A stretch of DNA of 64,000 nucleotides, from positions 1 to 64,000 of the forward strand of contig JAGWTZ010000005.1 of the NCBI GenBank assembly GCA_028868695.1, in the 5' to 3' direction. The translations under genes were made by a program, and so were the position numbers. Position 1 is the stretch's first letter. Each line of letters opens with the position of its first letter. Positions 8,341 through 18,300 of the stretch are shown here, piece after piece. The notes under the pieces are model-generated. The model did not search any database, was not told where the DNA came from, and was given only the letters and a program-made list of their open reading frames with translations. Source of the stretch: Alphaproteobacteria bacterium (GTDB lineage Bacteria; Pseudomonadota; Alphaproteobacteria; Rhizobiales; Aestuariivirgaceae).

Positions 8341-9270
8341 ATGCCCACCACCGATCATGTCATTCCCTTTGCCATCAAGCCCCTGGGCGTTCGTGGCCGT
8401 CTCGTGCGGCTGGGTGCGGTGATTGATGACATCGTTTCGCGCCATGATTATCCGGATGTAGTTTCAGCGCTGGTGGCCGAGGCCGTGGCGATGACGGCCA
8501 TGCTGGGCACGGCGCTCAAATTCAATGGCAAGTTCATCGTGCAAACCAAGACGGATGGCCCCGTCTCGATGATCGTGGCCGACTATGTGGCGCCGGGCCA
8601 GGTGCGCGGCATGGCGAAGTTTGACCGGGCACGCGTTGAAGCCCTTGCCAACCCGACGCAGAAAGACCTGCTTGGCGAAGGCTATCTCGCCATGACGGTG
8701 GACCAAGGGCCAGACATGGAGCGCTACCAGGGCATTGTGCCGCTGGGCGACAACACGTTGGCCGACGCCGCCCACACCTATTTCCTGCAATCCGAACAGA
8801 TCCCCACGCGGCTGAAAGTGGCGGCGGGGCCGATGATGACGCGCGGCGACAAGACCGCCCATTGGCGCGCAGGCGCCATCCTCGTTCAGCACTTGCCGAG
8901 CGAGGGCGGCTCCTCGCCGATCCCCGAACAATCCGGCGACGCGCCGGAAGGCCATGCCCCACAGGTTGAAGAGGATGACAACTGGGTGAAGGCGCGGCTG
9001 CTGCTCGACACGGTGGAGGATCATGAGCTGCTTGACCCTTCGCTCACCTCATCTGACTTGCTGTACCGGCTCTATCACGAAGACGGCGTGACGGTTTATC
9101 CCGAGATTGCCGTTTCTCGGCATTGCACCTGCTCGCGCGGCGCTGTCGAGGCGATGCTGCGCAACTTCCCGCCGGAAGACCGCGCCGACATGGTGAAGGA
9201 CGGCGCGATCGAAGTGGTGTGTGAATTCTGTTCGACGCCCTACCGCTTCAGCCCTGCTTCGCTTGGCTGA
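8341..9270 (+). CDS. hslO: Redox-regulated chaperone Hsp33
   Basis: Cytosolic holdase chaperone switched on by oxidation and unfolding. 309 residues, about the usual length. The C-terminal zinc-binding redox switch is complete: HCTC (C-x-C) followed about 28 residues later by CEFC (C-x-x-C), in the context VSRHCTCSRG and VVCEFCSTPYRF. The N-terminal domain shows DHVIPFAIKPLGVRGRLVRL and GTALKFNGKFIVQTKTDGPV, typical of Hsp33. An acidic, proline-containing insert (about residues 190-215) lies before the linker. The last 23 bases overlap the convergent yccF-like gene. Confidence 0.94.
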   Translation: MPTTDHVIPFAIKPLGVRGRLVRLGAVIDDIVSRHDYPDVVSALVAEAVAMTAMLGTALKFNGKFIVQTKTDGPVSMIVADYVAPGQVRGMAKFDRARVEALANPTQKDLLGEGYLAMTVDQGPDMERYQGIVPLGDNTLADAAHTYFLQSEQIPTRLKVAAGPMMTRGDKTAHWRAGAILVQHLPSEGGSSPIPEQSGDAPEGHAPQVEEDDNWVKARLLLDTVEDHELLDPSLTSSDLLYRLYHEDGVTVYPEIAVSRHCTCSRGAVEAMLRNFPPEDRADMVKDGAIEVVCEFCSTPYRFSPASLG

Positions 9271-9691
9271 GGCGGCGCGGCATCAGGCGCAGCTCATCCA
9301 CCGCCACCACCGTCTTGCCCACGGGGAAGAGCGAGGCGATGGCCAGCTTCACATGGGCCCAGGCAAAGGGGATGCCGATGATCGAGCAGGCAAGGCCGAT
9401 GGCCGCCGAGATGTGCATCAGCGCCAGCCACCAGCCGGCGAAGACGAACCAGATCACATTGCCGATGGTGCCCAAGGCGCCTGTGCCGATATCGGCCTCG
9501 CCGTAATACTGGTCACGCGAGACGATGTCATAGCCAAACGGCCAGAAGGTGTAGCGCGCGATCATGAAGCAGGAGCGCGCCCAAGGCAGGCCGATGATGG
9601 TGACGGCCATGATGACGCCCGCCAAAATCCAGGCCAGCCCGGCGATGAAGCCGCCGAGAATGAACCACAAGAGATTGAGAATGAAGATCAT
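9248..9691 (-). CDS. YccF/DUF307 family inner-membrane protein
   Basis: A 147-residue hydrophobic protein with the two related YccF-type repeats: MIFILNLLWFILGGFIAGL with TIIGLPWARSCFMIA and WPFGYD, then IGNVIWFVFAGWWLALMHI with SIIGIPFAWAHVKLA. Four or so membrane segments are expected. The biochemical role of YccF proteins is unknown; E. coli YccF sits in the inner membrane. It is convergent with hslO, overlapping by 23 bases, and reads from an ATG at 9691 about 15 bases beyond a GGAGGGCAG tract. Confidence 0.85.
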   Translation of the reverse strand: MIFILNLLWFILGGFIAGLAWILAGVIMAVTIIGLPWARSCFMIARYTFWPFGYDIVSRDQYYGEADIGTGALGTIGNVIWFVFAGWWLALMHISAAIGLACSIIGIPFAWAHVKLAIASLFPVGKTVVAVDELRLMPRRLSQAKQG

Positions 9692-9749
9692 GATGCTGCC
9701 CTCCGGTCGCCCAGTTAAATGGGGAATGAAAGCGCAGATTTCAAGGCAC

Positions 9750-9878
9750 GGCCCCTCGCCCGGCTCGCCTGCAGCGAGCTTCCCTCTCCCCTAAAGGGGA
9801 GAGGGGAGGAGGTGCGATTTCACCCCTCGCCCCGCTTGCGGGGAGAGGGGCAGGCGCGGCAGCGCCAGGGTGAGGGGC
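9750..9878. repeat. Palindromic intergenic repeat, GGCCCCTCGCCC family
   Basis: Outer arms ggcccctcgcccggc and gccagggtgaggggc form an inverted pair. Internal hairpins ctctcccctaaaggggagag and cccgcttgcggg are clear. It fills the gap between the yccF-like gene and the xylose operon end. Confidence 0.8.
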
Positions 9879-9885
9879 TTTGGCC

Positions 9886-10944
9886 TTACAGCCCCAGCAG
9901 CCGCTTGATCTGGTCCTTGTTGACGCCTTCACCGGCGGCGAAATCGTCAAAGGCCTTGGCAGTGGTCTGGATGATGTGGCTCTGGATGAAGGGAGCGCCT
10001 TCGGCCGCACCCTGATCGGATGACTTCAGGCAGCATTCCCATTCCAGCACGGCCCATGAGTCATAGTTGTATTGCGACAGCTTCGAGAAGATGGCGCCGA
10101 AATCCACCTGGCCATCGCCCAGCGAGCGGAATCTCCCTGCGCGCTGTGTCCAGTTCTGGAAGCCGGAATAGACGCCCTGGCGGCCGGTGGGGTTGAACTC
10201 CGCATCCTTCACATGGAAGGCGCAGATGCGCTCGTGATAGATGTCGATGAAGTCAAGATAGTCAAGCTGCTGCAGCACGAAGTGTGACGGATCATAGTTG
10301 ATCTGGCAGCGCTTGTGGCCCTTCAGCTTGTCGAGGAACATCTCGAAGCTGGTGCCATCCATCACGTCTTCGCCAGGATGAATTTCAAAGCCCACATCGC
10401 AGCCTGCCTCGTCAAAGGCGTTGAGCAGCGGCGTCCAGCGGCGCGCGAGTTCGGTGAAGCCTTCCTCGATGATGCCAGGTGCCCGCGGCGGGAAGGGATA
10501 GAGATAGGGCCACACGAGAGCGCCAGTGAAAGACACATGGCTGGTGAGACCCAGGTTCTTCGATGCGGCAGCGCCCCACTTCACCTGCTGCACGGCCCAT
10601 TCCTGTCTGGCCTTGGGCTTGCCGTGCACTTCCTTCGGCGCGAAGGCATCGAGCACTTCATCATAGGCGGGGTTCACCGCCACAAGATGGCCCTGAAGAT
10701 GTGTGGAAAGCTCGGTGATGGTGATGCCGTGCTGGGCGGCGGTGCCCTTCAGCTCATCGGCATAGGTTTTGGATTCCGCCGCCTTCTTCAAGTCGATGAA
10801 GCGTGCATCCCAGGTGGGGATTTGCACACCCTTGTAGCCAAGGGATGCCGCCCATTTGCAAATGGCGTCGAGCGAATTGAACGGTGCCTTGTCACCCGCA
10901 AATTGCGCGAGGAAGATGGCGGGGCCTTTGATGGTGGTGGGCAT
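9886..10944 (-). CDS. Sugar phosphate isomerase/epimerase-like TIM barrel (xylose operon)
   Basis: A 352-residue member of the xylose isomerase-like TIM-barrel superfamily (AP endonuclease 2 / IolE group). Expected metal ligands fit GFEIHPGED, CQINYDPSHF, CAFHVKDAEF and WAVLEWECC. The exact reaction is not identifiable. It is the last gene of the minus-strand set xylB-xylA, separated from xylA by a repeat, so a role in pentose or pentose-derivative handling is plausible but inferred. I chose ATG 10944 (MPTTIKGPAIFLAQFAGD), preceded by AGGGAG, over an upstream in-frame start. This type of gene is often annotated as a sugar phosphate isomerase beside xylose genes in rhizobia. Confidence 0.8.
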   Translation of the reverse strand: MPTTIKGPAIFLAQFAGDKAPFNSLDAICKWAASLGYKGVQIPTWDARFIDLKKAAESKTYADELKGTAAQHGITITELSTHLQGHLVAVNPAYDEVLDAFAPKEVHGKPKARQEWAVQQVKWGAAASKNLGLTSHVSFTGALVWPYLYPFPPRAPGIIEEGFTELARRWTPLLNAFDEAGCDVGFEIHPGEDVMDGTSFEMFLDKLKGHKRCQINYDPSHFVLQQLDYLDFIDIYHERICAFHVKDAEFNPTGRQGVYSGFQNWTQRAGRFRSLGDGQVDFGAIFSKLSQYNYDSWAVLEWECCLKSSDQGAAEGAPFIQSHIIQTTAKAFDDFAAGEGVNKDQIKRLLGL

Positions 10945-10983
10945 TTTTTGTTTCTCCCTATTTCGAATTATCCTGAGCTCTCG

Positions 10984-11104
10984 CCCCCTCATCCGCCCTT
11001 CGGGCACCTTCTCCCCTGAAGGGGAGAAGAGTGAAGTGGCTGATCTGCCCCTCTCCCCTTCAGGGGAGAGGGACGCGCGCGCCAGCGCAGCGGGTGAGGG
11101 GCCG
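10984..11104. repeat. Palindromic intergenic repeat, CCCCTCATCCG family
   Basis: It starts gccccctcatccgcccttcg and ends cagcgggtgaggggcc, with hairpins cttctcccctgaaggggagaag and ctctccccttcaggggagag inside. It separates xylA from the downstream TIM-barrel gene and may attenuate transcription between them. Confidence 0.8.
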
Positions 11105-11109
11105 TTGGC

Positions 11110-12417
11110 TCAAACGTTGTTCAACAATCCTTCCAGATATTCCTGCCTTCCGCTCTTGGGTTGCGGCTCGATCTTGTTCGCATGGACGCGGGCGGCGATG
11201 GCTTCCAGCGATGCGCCCTTCTCCAGCATGGCCTTGTTCTCGGGCTTGTCCCAGCCGGCATAGCGCTTGGCGATTTCGGCATCGAGGCGGCCGTCCTCGA
11301 TGATCTTGGCGGCGTTGATCAGGCCGCGGGCGCAAGCATCCATCGAGGCGACATGCGCATAGAGGATGTCATCAGGGTCAATCGACTGGCGGCGGATCTT
11401 GGCGTCGAAGTTCATGCCGCCGGTGGTGAAGCCGCCGGCGCGGATCACTTCCAGCATCATCAAGGTGAGTTCCGGCACATTCATGGCGAACTGGTCTGTA
11501 TCCCAGCCCACCTGATAGCCGCCCCGGTTCAAATCCAGCGAGCCGAAGATGCCCAGCGATGAGGCCAGCGCGATTTCATGTTCGAAAGTGTGGCCGGCGA
11601 GAATGGCGTGGTTCTGTTCGATGTTCATCTTCACGTCCTTCTCGAGGCCGTAAGTCTTGATCATCGACCAGATGGTGGCCACGTCATAATCATACTGATG
11701 CGTTGATGGCTCCTTCGGCTTGGGCTCGATCAGGATGGGGCCCTTGAAGCCGATCTTGTGCTTGTAATCCACCACCAGCGAAAGGAAGCGGCCCGCCTGG
11801 TGCAGCTCCTGGCCGATCCTGGTGTTGATCAGCGTTTCATAACCTTCGCGGCCGCCCCACATCACATAGTTCTCGCCTTTCAGCTGGTGCGTGATGTCGA
11901 GCGCGTGCTTCACCTGGGCTGCGCAATAGGCGAACACATCGGGGTCCGGGTTGGTTGCCGCGCCCGCCATGAAGCGGCGGTTCGAGAACATGTTGGCCGT
12001 GCCCCACAGCAGCTTCTTGTTGTGGCGGGCCATCAGCTTGTCCAGCTGGTCGGCAACGCGGCCGACATTGGCGTTGAACTCCTGCAGGTTGTTGCCTTCG
12101 GGCGCGATGTCGAGATCATGGAAGGTGAAGAAATCAATATCGAGGAGGCGCAGCGTCTCCATCATCAATTCGGCCTTCACCTCGGCGGCCTTCATCGGGT
12201 CGGCCATGTGGTGCCATTCGCGGTTCAGCGTTTCGCCGCCGAAGGGATCGCCGCCCGGCCAGCACAGCGTGTGCCAGTAGCAAACGGCGAAGCGGAAGTG
12301 ATCGCGCATCGCCTTGCCCAGCACCTTTTGTGAGGGGTTGTACCACTTGAAGGCCAGCGGATTCTTGGAATCCGGGCCCTCATATTTCACCGTGTCCTTG
12401 AGCGAATAGAAATTCAT
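11110..12417 (-). CDS. xylA: Xylose isomerase
   Basis: Converts D-xylose to D-xylulose; cytosolic, divalent-metal dependent. 435 residues, the length of the class II (long) enzymes. Signatures: [33 protein letters not shown] with the catalytic His, [33 protein letters not shown] (metal ligands) and [18 protein letters not shown]. The xylB stop and an ATG at 12417 share one base (TGATG), which argues for translational coupling and for this start rather than the GTG three bases earlier. It is co-transcribed with xylB and forms the isomerase route for xylose with rpe downstream in metabolism. Confidence 0.95.
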   Translation of the reverse strand: MNFYSLKDTVKYEGPDSKNPLAFKWYNPSQKVLGKAMRDHFRFAVCYWHTLCWPGGDPFGGETLNREWHHMADPMKAAEVKAELMMETLRLLDIDFFTFHDLDIAPEGNNLQEFNANVGRVADQLDKLMARHNKKLLWGTANMFSNRRFMAGAATNPDPDVFAYCAAQVKHALDITHQLKGENYVMWGGREGYETLINTRIGQELHQAGRFLSLVVDYKHKIGFKGPILIEPKPKEPSTHQYDYDVATIWSMIKTYGLEKDVKMNIEQNHAILAGHTFEHEIALASSLGIFGSLDLNRGGYQVGWDTDQFAMNVPELTLMMLEVIRAGGFTTGGMNFDAKIRRQSIDPDDILYAHVASMDACARGLINAAKIIEDGRLDAEIAKRYAGWDKPENKAMLEKGASLEAIAARVHANKIEPQPKSGRQEYLEGLLNNV

Positions 12418-13871
12418 CACTTGATGTCCTTGATTGCGGGATAGATTTTCACATAGCGGGCATAGGCCGCGTCATAGGCGGCGGCGGCCGATTTTTCCGG
12501 CTGCACGGTGCGGGCGATCTTGGGCTTGGTGCAAACCTCTTTGAACGATCGGCCCGTGGCTGCCATCAGGCCCATGCGGGCGCCGCCAAAGGCGCCACCC
12601 ACTTCGCCGGCGGCGGGCAAGTCAATGGGAATGCCCAGCACAGTGGCGATGATCTTGAGCCAGATTTCAGACTTGGTGCCGCCGCCCACGGCGGTGAGGC
12701 GCTTCACGCTGGCGCCACCCTTGCGCAGCGCCTCCAGTGAATCGCGGAAGGCGAAGGCCACGCCATCAAGTGCGGCATGGGTGAGCGCGTTGGCATCTGT
12801 GCCATGGCTGAGGCCCAGGAAAGCGGCGCGGATTTGCGCATCACCCACCGGCGTGCGCTCGCCCGAGAAATAGGGCAGCAGCAGAACAGGCGAAGGGCCG
12901 TTAAGCTTCTTGCCCAAGGCGGCGGTGAGCTTGGGCGCGGGCGTCCCCAGCAGTTTCACCAGCCATTCCAGTGAATCCGTTGCCGAGAGCATCACGCCCA
13001 TCTGGTGCCAGGTTCCCGGCACGGCATGGCAGAAAGCGTGAATGTTGCGCTCGGTGTTGGGGCTGAATTTGGCGTTGGAAACAAACATCACGCCCGACGT
13101 GCCCAGCGAGAGAATGGCATCGCCATCATTCACGGCACCGATGCCGACTGCGGCGGAGGCATTGTCGCCACCACCGCCGGCGACGACTGGCTTCAGAGGC
13201 ATGCCCCAAGCTTTGGCCAGCTTATCGGTGATGCGGCCGGTGGCGTCAGTGCCTTCGAAGAGTTCCGGCATCTGGCCGCGGCGCATGTGGGTGGCCTTGA
13301 GCATCTCGTCTGACCAATCACGTTTTGCAACGTCCAGCCAATAGGTGCCGGCGCTGTCGCTCATGTCGGAGCCATAGGTGCCCGTCATGCGGAAGCGGAT
13401 GTAATCCTTCGGCAGCAGCACCTTGGCCACCTGCTCGAAAATCTTCGGCTCATGCTTTCGCACCCAGAGCAGCTTGGGCGCAGTGAAGCCCGCCAGCGGG
13501 GTGTTGCCGGTGATGGATTTGGCGTGGGGGCCATCGCGCAGGATGTCGTTGCACTCCTCAAAGCTGCGCGCGTCATTCCACAGGATGCAGGGGCGCAACA
13601 CCTTGCCGTTCTTGTCGAGCAGCGTTGCGCCATGCTGCTGGCCCGACATGCCGATGCCCTTGACGGCGGCCACGGCCTTGGGCTTCTGCTTGCGCAGGGC
13701 TTTCACAACCAAATTGGCAGCCTTCCACCAATCCTCGGGGTTCTGCTCGCTCCAGCCTGGATGCGGCCTTGAAATCTTCAGCGGGCTTGAGGCAGTGGCG
13801 ATGAGTTTTTGCTTGTCGTCAATGATCACGCCCTTCACCGAAGACGTGCCGAAATCCAATCCGAGATACAT
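12417..13871 (-). CDS. xylB: Xylulokinase
   Basis: Phosphorylates D-xylulose to xylulose-5-phosphate; FGGY carbohydrate kinase family, 484 residues. The ATP-binding N-terminus reads [32 protein letters not shown] and CILWNDAR are typical xylulokinase segments, and [15 protein letters not shown] with [10 protein letters not shown] marks the second half of the kinase fold. [17 protein letters not shown] is the FGGY signature 2 region. It is the first gene of the xylBA set. The 78-base gap upstream is AT-rich (ttaatttggcagctaaaata) and may hold the operator, but no xylR-type regulator lies in the window. Confidence 0.94.
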   Translation of the reverse strand: MYLGLDFGTSSVKGVIIDDKQKLIATASSPLKISRPHPGWSEQNPEDWWKAANLVVKALRKQKPKAVAAVKGIGMSGQQHGATLLDKNGKVLRPCILWNDARSFEECNDILRDGPHAKSITGNTPLAGFTAPKLLWVRKHEPKIFEQVAKVLLPKDYIRFRMTGTYGSDMSDSAGTYWLDVAKRDWSDEMLKATHMRRGQMPELFEGTDATGRITDKLAKAWGMPLKPVVAGGGGDNASAAVGIGAVNDGDAILSLGTSGVMFVSNAKFSPNTERNIHAFCHAVPGTWHQMGVMLSATDSLEWLVKLLGTPAPKLTAALGKKLNGPSPVLLLPYFSGERTPVGDAQIRAAFLGLSHGTDANALTHAALDGVAFAFRDSLEALRKGGASVKRLTAVGGGTKSEIWLKIIATVLGIPIDLPAAGEVGGAFGGARMGLMAATGRSFKEVCTKPKIARTVQPEKSAAAAYDAAYARYVKIYPAIKDIK

Positions 13872-13949
13872 GGCGGCCTCACCCTGTTTTGGCTGAGACT
13901 AAAGCCCCTGCGGCAGGCTTGGCAAGATTTAATTTGGCAGCTAAAATAA

Positions 13950-14804
13950 TTATTGCAGCGCAGCAGAAATCACCGTGTGGGCGATGGCCCAGGGATGCGA
14001 GGCGTGGATGCCCTCAGGGTGCTTGTGATCCAGCATCAGGCGCACATCGGCGCGCGAGAACCAGCGGGCATTTTCCAGTTCTTTTTCATCCAGGGTGATC
14101 TGGCTGGCCACGGCTTCGGCAATGCAGCCGATCATCAGGCTGGAGGGGAAGGGCCAGGGCTGGCTGGCCACATAGCGCACCGCACCTGTCACCACGCCGG
14201 TTTCCTCCAGCACTTCGCGGGCCACGGCCTGCTCGATGGTTTCACCCGGCTCCATGAAGCCGGCGATGGCAGAATACATGCCTGGCGCCCAGGCCTTCTG
14301 GCGGCCCAGAAGGATGTTGCCGCCATGCTGCACCGCCATGATCACCACAGGGTCGGTGCGCGGAAAGTGATCCGCGCCGCAGGCCGCACAGTGGCGGCGG
14401 TATCCGCCGTCGGACATTTCCGTCTTCTGCCCGCAGGCCGCGCAGAAGCCATGCTTCTCATGCCAATGCACCAGGCTGCGCGCCTGGGCGAGAATGGAAA
14501 GCTCGGCAGGGGCAAGCGCACCGCCAACCATTAACGGGCGCAGGGCCTGCATCTCGCCTTCGCTGTTGCCGGCAAAGGCAAACCATGGGGTGCCGCCAGC
14601 CTCCTCGCCGAGGAACACCAGCGGGGTTTCGGCACTTGCTGGCGCGGCGACGGCAAGCTTGCCTTCCTGCATGCGCACCGCGTCTCCATGCACTTGAATA
14701 AACTTGGCATTCCGGGCGGCGCGGCGCTGCTGCAGCCAGCCTGCGTCAGAGCGGTGGTTGGCCTTGCGGTCAAGCGGGGAATGCACAAAGGCCATCGGCG
14801 TCAT
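13950..14804 (-). CDS. nudC: NAD(+) diphosphatase (Nudix)
   Basis: NudC hydrolyses NAD(H) to NMN(H) and AMP, and its homologues also remove NAD caps from RNA. 284 residues. A four-cysteine zinc ribbon is visible (CAACGQKT then CAACGADHFPRTDP). It is followed by the Nudix box GFMEPGETIEQAVAREVLEE and the NudC-specific SQPWPFPSSLMIGC. The N-terminal domain is less conserved, as usual. It is divergent from the podJ-like gene; the 136-base gap has a CtrA-like box. Starts at 14804 or 14795 are both possible. Confidence 0.92.
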   Translation of the reverse strand: MTPMAFVHSPLDRKANHRSDAGWLQQRRAARNAKFIQVHGDAVRMQEGKLAVAAPASAETPLVFLGEEAGGTPWFAFAGNSEGEMQALRPLMVGGALAPAELSILAQARSLVHWHEKHGFCAACGQKTEMSDGGYRRHCAACGADHFPRTDPVVIMAVQHGGNILLGRQKAWAPGMYSAIAGFMEPGETIEQAVAREVLEETGVVTGAVRYVASQPWPFPSSLMIGCIAEAVASQITLDEKELENARWFSRADVRLMLDHKHPEGIHASHPWAIAHTVISAALQ

Positions 14805-14824
14805 GGCGGAACTCTCATCGAAAA

Positions 14825-14863
14825 GAATCAGGCGGAATTGCGCGTCCTTTAACGCAATATTTA
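14825..14863. promoter_or_regulatory. CtrA-like box and GANTC site upstream of podJ-like gene
   Basis: TTAA-CGCAATA-TTTA at 14849-14863 matches the CtrA consensus TTAA-N7-TTAA at 7 of 8 positions, and GAATC at 14825-14829 is a CcrM-type site. Both lie within 120 bases of the start of the polarity-protein gene. The gap is shared with divergent nudC. Confidence 0.45.
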
Positions 14864-14940
14864 CCTAAAAAGTTAACTTTCGGCAGCTTGAGGGGCGTGG
14901 GCGCCTGATTTGCCCATGGCCGCTGTTGGAGAGTTGACCG

Positions 14941-17900
14941 ATGAAGCCAGGAATTCCGTGGAGCGTGAAGGGTGTCGAGCCCGAGCTCAGGGAAATCGCC
15001 AAATCCGCGGCGCGCCGCCAAGGCATGACGCTGGGTGAGTGGCTGAACTCTGCCATCAACGAACAGGCCGAAGGGGCAGCACCCATTGCCGAAGCGGAAG
15101 CCGCGCCACCGCGCGCGCCCCGCAAGAACCTGATTTCCACCCACCCCATTGAGCGCGCCGCCACCAAGCTTGAGGACATTGCCGAACAGCTTTCCAAGCT
15201 GGCGGCCCGCGAAAGCGAAAGCGCCTACCGCCCGCCGCACAATGTGGAAGACCAGGTGGCCTATGCCAAGGTCTTGAGCCGGGTTGAAAGCAACGAGCGC
15301 CAGACGGTGGAGGCCTTCTCGGCGGTCAATGACCGTCTGGCCACCATCAGCCGCCAGATCAGAACCGCGCAACAGCCGGCCGCGGCCGCCAAGGCCGAAG
15401 ACCAGCCCTCCTATCAGGCGCTGGAAAAGGCCGTGCGCAACATTGTCGAGCATCTCGAAGTTTCCGACAAGCGCACCCGTGAAAACATGAAGGCGCTGCA
15501 GGAGCGCATGGGCGACATGGCCAGCCGCGTGGCCACTTCCAGCAGCGAGCAGGTGTTGCGCCAGGCCCCGGCCTTCAGCCAATTGGAAAGCCGCCTTTCC
15601 GACCTTGCCCGCCGCATGGACCAGCCGCAGCAGCAACAGGCCCTGATGGCCGTCCAGCTGCGCCATGAGCTTGACCAGCTGGCCGGGCGCATCGACACCG
15701 TGCACCAGACGGCTGAAGCCCTGGCCGCCAAGGCCCAGACGCAAGCCGTTCAGGCCGCGCAGGGCGAACTTCGCGCCATTGAGCAGCGCATCACCAGCGT
15801 TCTCAACGAGGCGCGCCAATCCATCGCCGCCGACCACATGGGCCCGGCCGAGATGCAGCGCTTCCGCCAGCAGATCGACCAGCTCAATGAGCGCATTGAC
15901 GATTCCTCGCGCCATGCCGCCTCAGACCGGGATGTCAGCGCCCTCAAGGTTGCCGTTGAGCAGCTTTCGGCACGCGTGGCCCAGGGCCAGGACCCGCGCC
16001 CGCTGGCCGATCTTGACCGCCGCCTTCTCGACATTGCCAGCAAGCTGGAGCGCACCGAAGCTGCCACGCGTGACCTGCCGCAGGTCAATGAGCTGGAGCG
16101 CCGCTTCGCTGAATTGGACCAGCGGCTGACCCAGACGCTGAGCAGCCCGACATCGTCAAGCGCCGACCAGCTGGCCCAGAAGCTGGGCGAGGTGGATGAG
16201 CGCCTGAGCCGCACCGAGCACCAGCTTTCACATCTCGAAACCATCGAGCGGGCCATCACCCAGCTCTATGACACCATGGAGCAGAACCGCAAATCGGCGC
16301 ATGAGGCGGCCCATGACGCGGCCGCCCGCATGGCAGAACAGCTTGCCGCCCAGCCGCAGGCCGCTGCGGCTGCGCCCTTGTCGCTGGCCAATGTGCCTGA
16401 AATCATTGCCTTGGAAGACGGCCTTAAAGCGGTGCGTGAGGCGGCCCAGAACGCCGATACCCGCAATCAGGAAACGCTTGAAGCGGTTCATGAAACACTT
16501 GAACAGATTGTCGGCAAGCTGACCGAGCTGGAAACCGCGGCCATTGGCCAGCGGCTGGCGCAAGCTGTTGCCCCGGCTGCGGAAGAGCCGGCCATGCCCG
16601 TCTTCAGCGCGCGCCCGCCAGCGCCGGAAGCGGTGGCCGCGCCTGTTGATGCGCATCCCAACCCCTTTGCGCCGGCCCCCACGCCGGTTGCCGCAGAACC
16701 CTTCGCCGCTGCCCCGCCGCCGCCGCGCAACTTCATGGATTCGATTTTCGCTGATGTGGCGCAGGCGCCGGGAGAGCCGGCCCAGCCGGGCAACCCGTTC
16801 CTTGATGCCGCTGGCCCCGCCGAAGACGGCACCGCGCCCACGCCGGAAGGCGGCATTGGTGATCTTGTGGCCGCCGCGCGCCGCCTGCATCAGGCCAGCC
16901 ATGGCCAGGCCGCAGCCCTGGGCAGCATTTCACCCGGCAGCAAAGCCAAGCCTGAAAAGAAGAAGGCCAAGGGCTTCAGCCTGCCCTTCCTGAAATCCGG
17001 CGCCTCCGGCAAGGCCGAGGCCAAGGCCAAACTGAAAGACCCCTCCACCCTGCTCACTCCCGCCAATGGCAATGCCGCAGGCAGCCGCCGCCGGCTGGTG
17101 ATCCTCGGCTTTGCGCTGTTGGTGGTTGGCACTTTTGCGGTGAGCAACACGCTGGGCAAGCTGCGCCATGCCGCACCGGCCCCCACGCCCGCCGTGACGC
17201 AACAGCAGGATGGTGCGGCCGCCCCGGTGGCGCCCGATGCAACCTCCGCCACGCCGGCCGCCCCCGGCCAACCGGAACCAGCGCCGATCGTTGCGCCGGA
17301 AGGCCAGAACAAGGCCAGCTCGAACCAGCAGGGCGATGCCAGCGACGCCATGCCGGCAGACCCGATCCTCACCGGCGCGGTTTCGCCCGCGCAGGCCGCA
17401 CCCGTGGCGGCCGCCGTGCCCGCCCCGGTGGCCACACCGGCCTCGGTGGCGCTTGAAGCCGCCGTCGGCCCCGCCAAGCTGCGCCATGCGGCTGAAACAG
17501 GCGATGCCGCCGCCCAGTTCATCATCGCCAGCCATTATCTCAATGGCGATACCGTCCAGGTGGATTATGCCAAGGCCGCCTATTGGTATGGCAAGGCCTC
17601 GGCCTCGGGCCTTGCCCCGGCGCAATACCGCCTCGCCACGCTGTATGAGCGCGGCAAGGGCGTGGACAAGAACCTTTCTGCCGCGCTGGCCTGGTATGAG
17701 CGCGCCGCTGCCTTGGGCAATGTGAAGGCCATGCACAATGCCGCCGTCATCGCCGCCGGCAATGACGCAGGCGCACCGGACTATGCCAAGGCCTACAAGT
17801 GGTTCTCGCTGGCCGCCGGCCATGGTGTGAAGGACAGCCAGTTCAACCTTGCGGTACTCATCGAGCGCGGGCTTGGCACCAAGCAGGATCAAACCGAGGC

Positions 17901-18300
17901 GCTGTTCTGGTACATGGCCGCCGCCCAGCAGGACGACGCCGACGCCAAGGCCCGCGTTGAAGCCATGGCCAAGACCCTGAGCCCGGCCACGGTGGAAGCC
18001 GCCAAGGCGCGCCTCAAGGCCTGGGTGCCGGACAAGGCGCCGGAAGCCGCCAACACGGTGGCCGCCAATGACGCACAGTGGAACCCCTCAGGCCAGGCCG
18101 CGCAGGCCACTCCCACCAACATCAATGACCAGGCCAAGAACCTGCTTGAGAAGATGGGCTACCGGGTGGGCGAAAAGGACGGCACGCTTGATGCCGCCAC
18201 CGCCAACGCGATCCGCCTGTTCCAGATGAAGCAGGGCCTGAAGGTGAATGGTCAGATCAGCCCGGACCTGATCGCCGCGATGCAATCAAAGGTTGGCTAA
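14941..18300 (+). CDS. podJ: PodJ-like polar localization factor (coiled coil, TM, Sel1 repeats, PG-binding)
   Basis: A 1119-residue protein with PodJ architecture. The N-terminus (MKPGIPWSVKGVEPELREIA, then RQGMTLGEWLN) is characteristic of the family. Long charged Gln/Glu/Arg-rich coiled-coil regions follow (about residues 45-560). Then come a Pro/Ala-rich linker, a single membrane span near 717-738 (LVILGFALLVVGTFAV), a second Ala/Pro-rich linker, and Sel1-type repeats around 845-1010 (AAQFIIASHYLNGD, AQYRLATLYERGKGVD, SQFNLAVLIERGLGTKQD). A peptidoglycan-binding domain ends the protein (about 1060-1116; LLEKMGYRVGEKDGTLD). In Caulobacter and Agrobacterium PodJ marks the new or growing pole. 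The coiled coil is therefore cytoplasmic and the Sel1/PG-binding part periplasmic. Confidence 0.82.
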   Translation: MKPGIPWSVKGVEPELREIAKSAARRQGMTLGEWLNSAINEQAEGAAPIAEAEAAPPRAPRKNLISTHPIERAATKLEDIAEQLSKLAARESESAYRPPHNVEDQVAYAKVLSRVESNERQTVEAFSAVNDRLATISRQIRTAQQPAAAAKAEDQPSYQALEKAVRNIVEHLEVSDKRTRENMKALQERMGDMASRVATSSSEQVLRQAPAFSQLESRLSDLARRMDQPQQQQALMAVQLRHELDQLAGRIDTVHQTAEALAAKAQTQAVQAAQGELRAIEQRITSVLNEARQSIAADHMGPAEMQRFRQQIDQLNERIDDSSRHAASDRDVSALKVAVEQLSARVAQGQDPRPLADLDRRLLDIASKLERTEAATRDLPQVNELERRFAELDQRLTQTLSSPTSSSADQLAQKLGEVDERLSRTEHQLSHLETIERAITQLYDTMEQNRKSAHEAAHDAAARMAEQLAAQPQAAAAAPLSLANVPEIIALEDGLKAVREAAQNADTRNQETLEAVHETLEQIVGKLTELETAAIGQRLAQAVAPAAEEPAMPVFSARPPAPEAVAAPVDAHPNPFAPAPTPVAAEPFAAAPPPPRNFMDSIFADVAQAPGEPAQPGNPFLDAAGPAEDGTAPTPEGGIGDLVAAARRLHQASHGQAAALGSISPGSKAKPEKKKAKGFSLPFLKSGASGKAEAKAKLKDPSTLLTPANGNAAGSRRRLVILGFALLVVGTFAVSNTLGKLRHAAPAPTPAVTQQQDGAAAPVAPDATSATPAAPGQPEPAPIVAPEGQNKASSNQQGDASDAMPADPILTGAVSPAQAAPVAAAVPAPVATPASVALEAAVGPAKLRHAAETGDAAAQFIIASHYLNGDTVQVDYAKAAYWYGKASASGLAPAQYRLATLYERGKGVDKNLSAALAWYERAAALGNVKAMHNAAVIAAGNDAGAPDYAKAYKWFSLAAGHGVKDSQFNLAVLIERGLGTKQDQTEALFWYMAAAQQDDADAKARVEAMAKTLSPATVEAAKARLKAWVPDKAPEAANTVAANDAQWNPSGQAAQATPTNINDQAKNLLEKMGYRVGEKDGTLDAATANAIRLFQMKQGLKVNGQISPDLIAAMQSKVG

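Noticed and set aside
13872..13949. Xylose operator in the AT-rich gap before xylB
   Set aside because: TTTAATTTGGCAGCTAAA has some symmetry, but the arms are short and no regulator or second site supports it.
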